A DNA stretch of 64,000 nt. It comes from Sphingomonas sp. 1F27F7B. GTDB lineage: Bacteria > Pseudomonadota > Alphaproteobacteria > Sphingomonadales > Sphingomonadaceae. The notes under the pieces are model-generated. The model saw only the letters and a list, made by a program, of their open reading frames with translations. It ran no database searches and had not been told where the DNA came from. The stretch is from contig NZ_SCMK01000014.1 in the NCBI RefSeq assembly GCF_005503355.1, forward strand, positions 87,806 through 151,805, written 5' to 3'. Below, one piece after another: positions 54,075 through 64,000 of this stretch. Within the stretch, counting starts at the first letter, position 1. Every line of letters starts with the position of its first letter. The translations under genes were made by a program, and so were the position numbers.

Positions 54075-54538
54075 TCAGTCCGGAATCGTTTCGATCGCGA
54101 CGATCTCGATCGCCTGCCCGCGCCCGCCGAAATCGAGCCTGTCACCTTCCTCGGCGCCGATCAGCGCCTTGGCGAGCGGCGCCTGGAACGAGAGGCGATC
54201 CGCCGAAGGATCGGCTTCGTCATGGCCGACCAGATCGATCAGCCGTTCCTTGCCGTTCAGGCGGATCCGCACCCGCGATCCGATGCCGACCACGCCTTCC
54301 TCAGGTGCCGGCGCGATCTGCGCGGTGGTACGGCGGGTATTCCAGTAGCGCAGCTCGCGCCTCAACACCTCGCGCGCCTCGTCCCCGCTCTCCGCCGCCA
54401 CCGCGGCTTCCAGCGCGGCCGCCCTGGCCTCGATCAGCGCAAGCCCGCGCGCCGTGACCAGATTGGGCCCCGGCGGCAGCGGCAGCTCGAACTTCGGTTC
54501 CTTGTGTTCCTCGTCGCTTTCGCGGCGAAACGCTACGC

Positions 54539-54542
<4 letters not shown>
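54075..54542 (-). CDS. GreA/GreB-family transcription factor
   Basis: 155 residues: an N-terminal part with predicted coiled coil (ARGLALIEARAAALEAAVAAESGDEAREVLRRE) and a C-terminal FKBP-like domain (GIGSRVRIRLNGKERLIDLVGHDEADPSADRLSF, APLAKALIGAEEGDRL). Gre factors restart backtracked RNA polymerase by RNA cleavage. The coiled coil is shorter than in GreA, which resembles the Rnk/GreB-like side group, so cleavage activity is uncertain. Overlaps the aldo/keto reductase gene by four bases. Confidence 0.85.
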
Positions 54543-55600
<1,058 letters not shown>

Positions 55601-55695
55601 CGTGTCTCTCCGATGGAATTTCAGGCTGCCCTAACCCCGTCGCCGCCCCGGCGGAAGCCAGGGGCACGAAATCACGGCGCTCGCCGGGACGACGG

Positions 55696-56046
55696 CTATA
55701 CCGTGAAGCTCTCGCCGCAGCCGCAGGCGCCCTTGGCGTTCGGGTTCTGGAAGACGAAGCCGGCGGTGAAATCATCCTCCTGCCAGTCCATGATCGAGCC
55801 GATCAGGTAGAGCACCGAGCCGCCATCGACATAGAAGGTGCCGCCGGGCGTCTCGATCTTCTCGTCGAACGGCTTGGCCTCGGTGACATAGTCGACCGAA
55901 TAGGCCAGCCCCGAACAGCCGCGGCGCGGCGTCGAGAGCTTGACGCCCACCGTGCCCTCCGGCGCCTTGGCCATCAGATCGGCGATGCGCTGCTCGGCTG
56001 CCGGAGTAAGCTTGAGCGCGGCGGGGCGTTCGCGAACGGCGGTCAT
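55696..56046 (-). CDS. sufA: SufA A-type Fe-S carrier
   Basis: 116 residues with the three conserved Cys of A-type carriers: GCSG (about 44) and CGCGESF at the C-terminus. It carries nascent Fe-S clusters from SufBCD to target proteins. Last gene of the suf operon, with its ATG touching the sufT stop (TGATG). Confidence 0.93.
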   Translation of the reverse strand: MTAVRERPAALKLTPAAEQRIADLMAKAPEGTVGVKLSTPRRGCSGLAYSVDYVTEAKPFDEKIETPGGTFYVDGGSVLYLIGSIMDWQEDDFTAGFVFQNPNAKGACGCGESFTV

Positions 56047-56591
56047 CACAGCATCCCCAGTTCGAGCTTGGCTTCGTCGCTCATCTTCTGCGGATCCCAG
56101 GGCGGATCCCAGACGAGGTTGACTTCGGCATGGCCGATCCCCGGCACCGAGCCGACGCGCAGCTCGACTTCGCCGGGCATCGATTCGGCCACCGGGCAAT
56201 GCGGCGTGGTCAGCGTCATCTGCACCGCGGCATGGCCGTCGGCAGTGATGTCGACGCCGTAGATCAGGCCCAGATCGTAGATGTTCACGGGAATCTCGGG
56301 ATCGTAGATTTCCTTCAGCGCATCGATCACCGCTTCGTAAAGCGCGCCGCCCGGCTCGGTGCCCGACAGCGCCTGCGGCTTTTGCGAGAGAAAGCCCGAG
56401 AGATAGTCGCGCTTGCGCTCGAACGTCTCGCCCAGACTCTTCGCCCCGCCCGCCGATGTTTCGGTGGACGCATCAAGCGCAACGCCCGCCGATGTTTCGG
56501 TGGACGCATCAAACGCGTCCTCCACGCGCGCCTTGGGCGGCAGCGCCACGGCGTCCACTTCCTCGACTGCGATCTTGCGTTCCTGGTTCAC
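56046..56591 (-). CDS. sufT: SufT (DUF59/MIP18-like Fe-S maturation factor)
   Basis: 181 residues: DUF59 core about 85-180 with YDPEIPVNIYDLGLIYGVDI and TTPHCPVAESMPGEV, the conserved Cys/Asp of the family. It supports Fe-S cluster transfer to targets. The N-terminal 70 residues are a low-complexity spacer holding a tandem repeat of 12 codons (DASTETSAG twice). Overlaps sufS by four bases and touches sufA. Confidence 0.9.
   Translation of the reverse strand: MNQERKIAVEEVDAVALPPKARVEDAFDASTETSAGVALDASTETSAGGAKSLGETFERKRDYLSGFLSQKPQALSGTEPGGALYEAVIDALKEIYDPEIPVNIYDLGLIYGVDITADGHAAVQMTLTTPHCPVAESMPGEVELRVGSVPGIGHAEVNLVWDPPWDPQKMSDEAKLELGML
56447..56512. repeat. tandem 36-base repeat within sufT
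   Basis: A 30-base unit is present twice (56447-56476 and 56483-56512) at a 36-base period, encoding the twice-repeated DASTETSAG. It changes the linker length only and keeps the frame. Confidence 0.8.
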
Positions 56592-57799
56592 CCGAAGATC
56601 CTCGTCACGCGTTCAATACCCTTCACCAGCGCGGCGATGTCGTCCGCGCCATTATAGACTCCGAAGCTCGCCCGCGCGGTGGCGGGCACGCCCAGCGCAT
56701 CCATCAGCGGCTGCGCGCAGTGATGCCCGGCACGGATCGCCACATTGCCTTCGTCCAATATGGTGGCGACATCGTGCGGGTGCACCCCCTCCACCGCGAA
56801 GCTCACGATGCCGGCGCTGTCGGCGGGGCCGAACAGCCGGACCGAGTTGAGCTGCGACAGCGCCTCGCGCGCCTGCGCGACCAGCGCGGCCTCGTGCGCA
56901 TGGATGCGCTCCAGTCCGATGCCGTCCACATAGTCGATCGCCGCATGCAGCCCGACCACGCCGACGATGTGCGGCGTTCCCGCTTCGAACCGGCCCGGCG
57001 GCGGGGCGTAGCTGGTCCTGGCAAAGGTCACCCGATCGATCATCGATCCGCCGCCCTGATAGGGAGGCATCGCTTCGAGCAGGTCGTAGCGGCCCCAGAG
57101 CACGCCGATGCCGGTCGGGCCGTAGAGCTTGTGGCCCGACATCACATAGAAGTCGCAACCGATATCGGCGACGTCGACGGGCATGCGCGGCACTGCCTGG
57201 CAGCCGTCGAGCAGGATCTTCGCACCCGCCGCATGCGCGAGCTCGGTCGCCCGCTTCGCATCGAGCACCGAGCCCAGCACGTTGGAGACATGCGCCAGCG
57301 CGACCAGCTTGTGCCGATCGGTGAGCATCGCGGCCATCGCGTCGAGGTCGATGCGCTGGTCGGCGGTGAGCGGCACCACGTCGATCTCGGCACCGACGCG
57401 CTCGGCGACCATCTGCCAGGGCACGATGTTCGAATGATGCTCGAGCGTGGACAACAGGATGCGGTCGCCGGCCTCGAGCTGCGTACCGGCCCAGCATTGC
57501 GCGACCAGGTTGATCCCCTCGGTCGCGCCGCGAACGAAGACGATTTCGTTCTCCGCGCCGCCCAGGAACCGTGCCACGCGCCGGCGCGCCGCCTCATAGG
57601 CGAGCGTCATGTCGGCGGAGCGCTGATAGACGCCGCGATGCACGGTGGCATAGGTCTCGCCATAGGCGCGATTGATTGCGTCGAGCACCGGCCGGGGCTT
57701 CTGCGAAGTCGCCGCGGTATCGAGATAGTGCCAGCCGGCCGGGATCGCCGGGAAATCGGCGAGCAGATCAAGGGGGGGCGTATCGATCGCCACACTCAT
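56588..57799 (-). CDS. sufS: SufS cysteine desulfurase
   Basis: 403 residues; PLP Lys224 in SGHKLYGPTG, PLP-binding His/Asp in the LLDGCQAVP region, and the sulfur-carrying Cys361 in RAGHHCAQPL. Takes sulfur from cysteine for cluster building on SufBCD. No sufE is in the window. Overlaps sufT by four bases and follows sufD by 25. Confidence 0.95.
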   Translation of the reverse strand: MSVAIDTPPLDLLADFPAIPAGWHYLDTAATSQKPRPVLDAINRAYGETYATVHRGVYQRSADMTLAYEAARRRVARFLGGAENEIVFVRGATEGINLVAQCWAGTQLEAGDRILLSTLEHHSNIVPWQMVAERVGAEIDVVPLTADQRIDLDAMAAMLTDRHKLVALAHVSNVLGSVLDAKRATELAHAAGAKILLDGCQAVPRMPVDVADIGCDFYVMSGHKLYGPTGIGVLWGRYDLLEAMPPYQGGGSMIDRVTFARTSYAPPPGRFEAGTPHIVGVVGLHAAIDYVDGIGLERIHAHEAALVAQAREALSQLNSVRLFGPADSAGIVSFAVEGVHPHDVATILDEGNVAIRAGHHCAQPLMDALGVPATARASFGVYNGADDIAALVKGIERVTRIFG

Positions 57800-57824
57800 T
57801 TCCCGTCACCCTGAAGAAGGAAGC

Positions 57825-58907
57825 TCACAGCGCCGTATCCAGCCAGCGGTCGGCATCCGCGGCAAAGGCTTCGCGCACCGCATCCTCGCCGATCCGCGCC
57901 AGCGCATCGGCGACGAAGGCGCGGGTGAGCAGCGCCTGGGCGCGGGCCCGGTCGATGCCGCGGCTCTGCAGATAGAAGAGCGCCTGCTTGTCGAGCTCGC
58001 CTACCGTGGCGCCGTGCGCGCACTTCACGTCGTCGGCGAAGATCTCCAGCTCGGGCTTCAAGTTCACCGTCGCCGTGCGCTGGAGCAACAGGCCGCGCAA
58101 CGACTGCTCGCCATCGGTCTGCTGTGCGCCGCGCGCCACTTCGACCCGCGCCGCCAGGCTCGCCGCCGACTTGTCCGCCGCCACTGCGCGCCACAGCTGG
58201 CGCGACGTGCCCTCGACATTCTCGTGCCGCACCACGACCGCGGCTTCCTGCCTCTGGCTGCCCGACGTGAGCAGCGCCCCGCCCATCTCGGCGAACCCGC
58301 CCTTGCCGTTCACCAGCAGCGCCCCGTCGATCCGACTGCCCATGCCGCCGGCGCCGAGGAACACCGAGACGAGGCTCGCCGCCTCGCCCACTTCGGCTTC
58401 CTCGCGCAGCGACACGAAGCCCGCATCCTGGAGCAGCCGCACCGAGCGCATCAGCCGTGCGCCGCGCTTGAGGCACAATGTCGTCAGCCGGTTCGCCCAG
58501 CCGATCCCGGCATAGGTCTCGATCACCGACGCGACTGCGTCCTCGCCCAACATCAGCCGGGCCGGGACATGGCTCTCGCCGCCGGTGCCGACATGGACGA
58601 TCTGGATCGCCGTCGCCGCATGTTCCTCGCCGAGATGCAGCGACCAGCCCTCGCCCTCGGCCAGGCTGCCGAGCGGGTGATCGGTGGTCGCGACCTGGCT
58701 GGTCACCTGCACCGGGCCGGGCCGGCTGTGCGCGGGCTCGAAGCGGCCATCTACGAACAGCAGCCGCGGCCCCTCGATATCGAGAAACAGGCCGGCCGGA
58801 TCGATCGCGGTCGCGCCGCGCGGGCTGTCGGCGGCTGCCTTCAGCGTCGCCATGTCGGCCCAGCGCCATTCCTCCTGGCGCGGCGTGGGAAGCGCAAGCG
58901 TCGTCAC
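57825..58907 (-). CDS. sufD: SufD scaffold subunit
   Basis: 360 residues from the GTG at 58907, chosen because it overlaps the upstream stop as GTGA and has GGAGGAAGG before it; an ATG 15 bases upstream is also possible. Beta-helix scaffold protein (C-terminal FADDVKCAHGATVGELDKQALFYLQSRG, the conserved His/Asp of SufD). Works with SufB and SufC as the cluster scaffold. Confidence 0.92.
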   Translation of the reverse strand: MTTLALPTPRQEEWRWADMATLKAAADSPRGATAIDPAGLFLDIEGPRLLFVDGRFEPAHSRPGPVQVTSQVATTDHPLGSLAEGEGWSLHLGEEHAATAIQIVHVGTGGESHVPARLMLGEDAVASVIETYAGIGWANRLTTLCLKRGARLMRSVRLLQDAGFVSLREEAEVGEAASLVSVFLGAGGMGSRIDGALLVNGKGGFAEMGGALLTSGSQRQEAAVVVRHENVEGTSRQLWRAVAADKSAASLAARVEVARGAQQTDGEQSLRGLLLQRTATVNLKPELEIFADDVKCAHGATVGELDKQALFYLQSRGIDRARAQALLTRAFVADALARIGEDAVREAFAADADRWLDTAL

Positions 58908-59205
58908 TGCCCCTTCCTCCATGCCTGTTTGAAGTCGGCGAGCAGCGCCGGCTTGCGCTTGTCGATACAGGCCTTCACCGCCGCGGAATCGCGCGCGCCC
59001 TTGCGGACGCACTCAGTCGCGGCGCGGCAGAGCTGCTCGTCCAGCTTCGCATAGCCGCTCGACGCGCTCAGCGCGCAGCCGAGCTTGCCGCCGGCACCCT
59101 GGCCGACGGTCGCGGAGATCGCCGCGAGCCGGCGCCCGACGACTTCGATGTTCAACTCGTCCTGCGGCGCGGGCGCCGGCTGCAGCATGAGGAGCAGGGA
59201 AAGAA

Positions 59206-59209
<4 letters not shown>
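58904..59209 (-). CDS. small secreted protein embedded in the suf operon
   Basis: 101 residues with a GTG start that overlaps the sufC stop (GTGA) and an end that overlaps the sufD start. N-terminal signal (MILSLLLMLQPAPAP), then GCALSASSGYAKLDEQLCRAATECVRKG with three Cys. Function unknown; the tight coupling suggests a lasting association with cluster assembly, though an exported protein would not act in the cytosolic step. Confidence 0.75.
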
Positions 59210-59961
<752 letters not shown>

Positions 59962-59973
59962 TCCTCGGGCGGC

Positions 59974-60524
59974 TCAGGGCCGCTTTTCTGACTTGTCGGT
60001 ATCGTCGCGCTGGGGCTGGTTGCCCGTGGTGAAGCGCACCACCGGGCCGTCCGACGCCGGGTTCGCCGGCGGCGCAATCGGCTTCACGCGCTGGCGCTCG
60101 GTCTCGCGGCTGTCCTCGCCATTGCCGGTCGGCCCCACCAGATCGGCGGAGAGCACCGGCTTGGGCTGGACCAGCTTGGGCAGCTCGAAGACCTGCTTGC
60201 CGGGTGCGGAAACCGGCCTGGACGGTCCCGAGGCGGCGGCCGCCGCCTGCTCCAGCACGCTCAGCTCGCGGCAATCGGTCACTTCATCGGCGGTCTTGGC
60301 ATAGCAGACCGGCGTCGCCTCGCAGGCCGTGGTGTCGCGCCGCTGGCTGCCGCTGGAGATCATCACCCGGCAATTGCGCAACCGCCCGTCGGCGCCCTTG
60401 TCGAACAGCATCGTGGTGCGCCCGAAGGTGGCGCGCACGACGATGTTCGCCTCGTCCTCCGCCGGCACGCCGACCGCCTGGGTGGCGGGCACGTCCTGGG
60501 CGAGGAGAAGGAGCGCGGCGAGGA

Positions 60525-60528
<4 letters not shown>
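59974..60528 (-). CDS. secreted Pro-rich protein embedded in the suf operon
   Basis: 184 residues; GTG start overlapping the sufB stop (GTGA). A short hydrophobic N-terminus ([11 protein letters not shown]) suggests export. Contains [26 protein letters not shown] with paired Cys, then a Pro/Ala/Lys-rich C-terminal half. Function unknown. With the gene between sufC and sufD, it makes two such inserted small genes in the operon. Confidence 0.7.
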
Positions 60529-61988
<1,460 letters not shown>

Positions 61989-61990
61989 GC

Positions 61991-62467
61991 TTACACCTGC
62001 TCCCCGGCCAGCGCCGGGGTCCGGATTTGATCTGCCGGATGCTGCGCCCCGGCCTCGGCCGGCGCGCTGGAAAGTTGGGCGAGGGAAATGCCCGCGAGCG
62101 CGCCCTTTACAGCACCGTTCACGACATTCCAGTGCGGCTTCACCTTGCAGCTGTCCTGCACGCAGCAATCCTGCTTGCCGGCATCGACGCAGCTGGTGAG
62201 CGCGATCGGGCCCTCGACGGCTTCCACGATGTCGGCCAGCGTGATCGCCGCGGGCGGCCGCGCCAGGCGGAAACCGCCGCCGGTGCCGCGCGCGCTCTCG
62301 ATCAGGCCCGCAGCGGAAAGCTTGCTCACCAGCTTCTGCACGGTGGGCAGCGGCAGCGCGGTCTCCTCGGCGAGCTGCGTCGCGTTGAGCCGGCACGACC
62401 CGCCGCAATGGCGCGCCGCGGCGGACATCATCACGACCGCATAGTCGGCAAGGCTCGAAAGACGCAC
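61991..62467 (-). CDS. Rrf2-family suf regulator (IscR/SufR-like)
   Basis: 158 residues from a GTG at 62467. Winged helix ([32 protein letters not shown]) and Cys93, Cys101, Cys102 and Cys107 ([17 protein letters not shown]), equivalent to the three IscR cluster ligands with one extra. It senses Fe-S status and controls the suf operon it heads. The C-terminal 25 residues ([17 protein letters not shown]) are an unusual tail. Confidence 0.93.
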   Translation of the reverse strand: MRLSSLADYAVVMMSAAARHCGGSCRLNATQLAEETALPLPTVQKLVSKLSAAGLIESARGTGGGFRLARPPAAITLADIVEAVEGPIALTSCVDAGKQDCCVQDSCKVKPHWNVVNGAVKGALAGISLAQLSSAPAEAGAQHPADQIRTPALAGEQV

Positions 62468-62546
62468 GCACTTCCCTTGCTGGTCCTCATGCGCAACCGC
62501 GCAGCGGACTCAATCGGACAAAAACGTTCCGATTGCGCAAATGGGC

Positions 62547-63476
62547 TCAGCGGCGCCGAAGGTCAACCGATTCGGGGATCACGTCCGGCAGGAAGTGGAA
62601 GGTTTCGTTGTCGAGCGTCACCGCCAGCACCGGATCGATGCCGGCGCGCAGCGAAGTGGGCGTGTGCCCGGTGAAGTGCCGTATCTCGTTGATCAGGTGC
62701 GACTGGTCGGAGAAGGGCTCGACCACATCGTCCACCGACGCGCCCTGATAGATGCGCATCGCGGCGCCGATCGCGCGGAACTTGCGCTTGAGATGCGCAG
62801 GCGAGCCGGCGAAATAGTCCTTGCACAGCCGCTGCACCTGACGCTCGCCGATGTTCGAGCTCCGGCGAATGCGCGCATAGAGATCGTCGATCGTCGGATC
62901 CGTGGTCGCCGCCCATTCGCGCACCGCGCGCAGGAAGGCCAGGTGCGCAGGCGGCACCGGCTTCACTTCGTGCTGGCGCATCTTGAGCAGCGGCTCGATC
63001 GCGCCGATCATCTCCTCCAGCGTCTCCATCTTGTGGAGCCGATGCCAGAGCAGCCCGGCCTGTTCGCAGAACAGCTTCTCGCCGTCGACGATATGATCGG
63101 CCACCTTGTGCGCTGGCAAATCGATCAGCGCCTTCCAGCCGATCGCGCGCAATGACACGCCGAAGCAGTGAAAGGGCCCGCGGATCTTGTAGGTGGCCGC
63201 GGCGGTGCCGGGGCCGTTGACCATCACCCGCCGGGTCTTCTCGGCATGGCCGTCGGGGAAGTGGACTTCGCCCTCGCCCTTGATGACGAAACGAAGCTGG
63301 CCGAGATCGACCCGCTCGATCCCCTCGATGTCCTGTGCGTCGTGCCGGTAGAGATAATAGGACTCGACATGCGGGAGCAGCGCGCCTTCCGCCTTGCGGA
63401 ATTCGATCTGCGGCCGCGGATCGCGGTCATTCTCGGCGGCCGGTTGGGCCGGTTTCATCCTGGTTGCGCCCCGCAT
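62547..63476 (-). CDS. AraC-family transcriptional regulator
   Basis: 309 residues from the ATG at 63476; a second ATG at 63458 (codon 7) is equally plausible, as neither has a well-spaced ribosome site. C-terminal double helix-turn-helix (about 205-290, RRSSNIGERQVQRLCKDYFAGSPAHLKRKFRAIGAAMRIY, FSDQSHLINEIRHFTGHTPTS). The N-terminal domain is a cupin-like DUF6597-type ligand part. Target genes unknown. Confidence 0.88.
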   Translation of the reverse strand: MRGATRMKPAQPAAENDRDPRPQIEFRKAEGALLPHVESYYLYRHDAQDIEGIERVDLGQLRFVIKGEGEVHFPDGHAEKTRRVMVNGPGTAAATYKIRGPFHCFGVSLRAIGWKALIDLPAHKVADHIVDGEKLFCEQAGLLWHRLHKMETLEEMIGAIEPLLKMRQHEVKPVPPAHLAFLRAVREWAATTDPTIDDLYARIRRSSNIGERQVQRLCKDYFAGSPAHLKRKFRAIGAAMRIYQGASVDDVVEPFSDQSHLINEIRHFTGHTPTSLRAGIDPVLAVTLDNETFHFLPDVIPESVDLRRR

Positions 63477-63563
63477 TTATACCCTGTTGATCCGAGACTC
63501 TTCCCTTCCCGGATTCCTTATTTTCTGACGCAAATATACCGCGCGGTCGCGGAATAGAAAAGT

Positions 63564-63592
63564 GGCCCGGTCAGCCGAAGCCAGACCGGGCC
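63564..63592. other. stem-loop in the pyrD leader region
   Basis: Perfect 9-bp stem GGCCCGGTC / GACCGGGCC with an 11-base loop. On the minus strand it is followed by ACTTTTCTATT, on the plus strand by AAAAGG. A second weaker stem (GGGTT / AACCC) follows about 15 bases later. May be a terminator for the minus strand or leader structure of pyrD; the rest of 63477-63713 shows no gene. Confidence 0.45.
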
Positions 63593-63713
63593 AAAAGGAA
63601 AGGGTTCCCCCAATTGAGCGGAAACCCCTCGGGTCGCAGTTTCCACCTAGCCGAGCCCCGCCCGGCGGTATTGGAAGGAATCGACATACGCAGCTTTACG
63701 GAGAGGAAAAGCG

Positions 63714-64000
63714 ATGCGAAGGCCATCCGCCATGGCCTATCCGCTCCGTTCCGCGCTGTTCGCGCTCGATGCCGAAAGGGCGCACCGCGCCGCGATCCGC
63801 GCGCTCGCGCTCTGGGAATCGCTCGGCACCGTTTTCAGATCCGAAATGGTGGAATCACCTGTCCAATTGGGAGGATTGACCTTCCCCAATCGAATCGGGC
63901 TGGCCGCCGGCCTGGACAAGGATGCCGAGGCGATTCCCGGCCTGTTCGCGCTGGGCTTCGGCGCGGTCGAGGTGGGCACGCTCACGCCCCGCCCCCAACC
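63714..64000 (+). CDS. pyrD: dihydroorotate dehydrogenase (quinone), N-terminal part
   Basis: 95 residues visible from the ATG at 63714 (GAGAGGAAAAGCG upstream), cut by the window edge. N-terminal membrane-associating helices ([28 protein letters not shown]) typical of class 2 enzymes, then [44 protein letters not shown], the start of the FMN barrel. Oxidises dihydroorotate to orotate for pyrimidine synthesis at the inner membrane. Confidence 0.93.
   Translation, partial: MRRPSAMAYPLRSALFALDAERAHRAAIRALALWESLGTVFRSEMVESPVQLGGLTFPNRIGLAAGLDKDAEAIPGLFALGFGAVEVGTLTPRPQ

Overview
The window reads as alpha-proteobacterial DNA from a sphingomonad. The proteins look sphingomonad-like (a CYP152 P450 with the same length and key residues as the Sphingomonas SP-alpha enzyme, a DUF6118 relic, and a suf operon led by an Rrf2 regulator), the GC content is high, and GTG starts and 4-base ATGA/GTGA gene overlaps are common. 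It has two parts: positions 1 to about 48985 are one end of a large transposon loaded with metal and metalloid resistance genes, and about 48986 to 64000 is ordinary chromosome.

Metal island, left to right. 1-17138 is a copper/silver block: cusCBA with cusF, DUF411, DUF305, PepSY and cytochrome c proteins, copBA, a CnrYXH-like ECF sigma module, copCD, an orphan FliQ-like protein, a Cys-rich four-helix copper protein and a DUF4396 membrane protein. 17203-18516 is a lone nuclease-like gene. 18731-21585 is a copper P-type ATPase with a CueR-like regulator. 21638-23619 holds a frameshifted DUF6118 gene and a CYP152 peroxygenase. 23693-24809 is a reduced mer module (merR, merT-like, a Cys-rich protein). 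25072-26274 is an aspartyl-protease/PDZ protein. 26268-29971 is a pbr-like module (MerR-family regulator, CDF exporter, FTR1/PbrT, LspA/PbrC). 30046-39561 is czcCBA with DUF190, a CaCA exchanger, a methyltransferase and a czcD-type exporter. 39622-40029 is a deletion scar of a second czcBA. 40178-43443 is arsR-arsC-arsB-arsN2-arsH. 43651-44948 holds an HU protein, a small ORF and a frameshifted membrane-protein gene. 45099-48856 is tniQ-tniB-tniA, and 48891-48985 is the transposon end with three TniA-type repeats.

The element has interrupted a chromosomal RND-efflux membrane-fusion lipoprotein gene: only its first ~54 codons remain (48986-49149), next to its probable divergent TetR repressor and a symmetric operator. 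The chromosome continues with dinB, a membrane protein, a penicillin-acylase family enzyme, a GreA/GreB-family factor, an aldo/keto reductase, a complete suf Fe-S operon (iscR-like, B, C, D, S, T, A, with two small secreted proteins embedded), an AraC regulator and the start of pyrD.

The most notable regulatory signal is a promoter-like motif, AGGGRT-N14-CGTA. It occurs six times, each upstream of a gene or operon in the copper block and each with exactly 14 bases between the two boxes. It is a good candidate for the target of the local ECF sigma factor, whose presumed sensor keeps all five CnrX metal ligands. Three further units (copper ATPase, mer, pbr) and czcCBA have MerR-type promoters with 19-base spacers.
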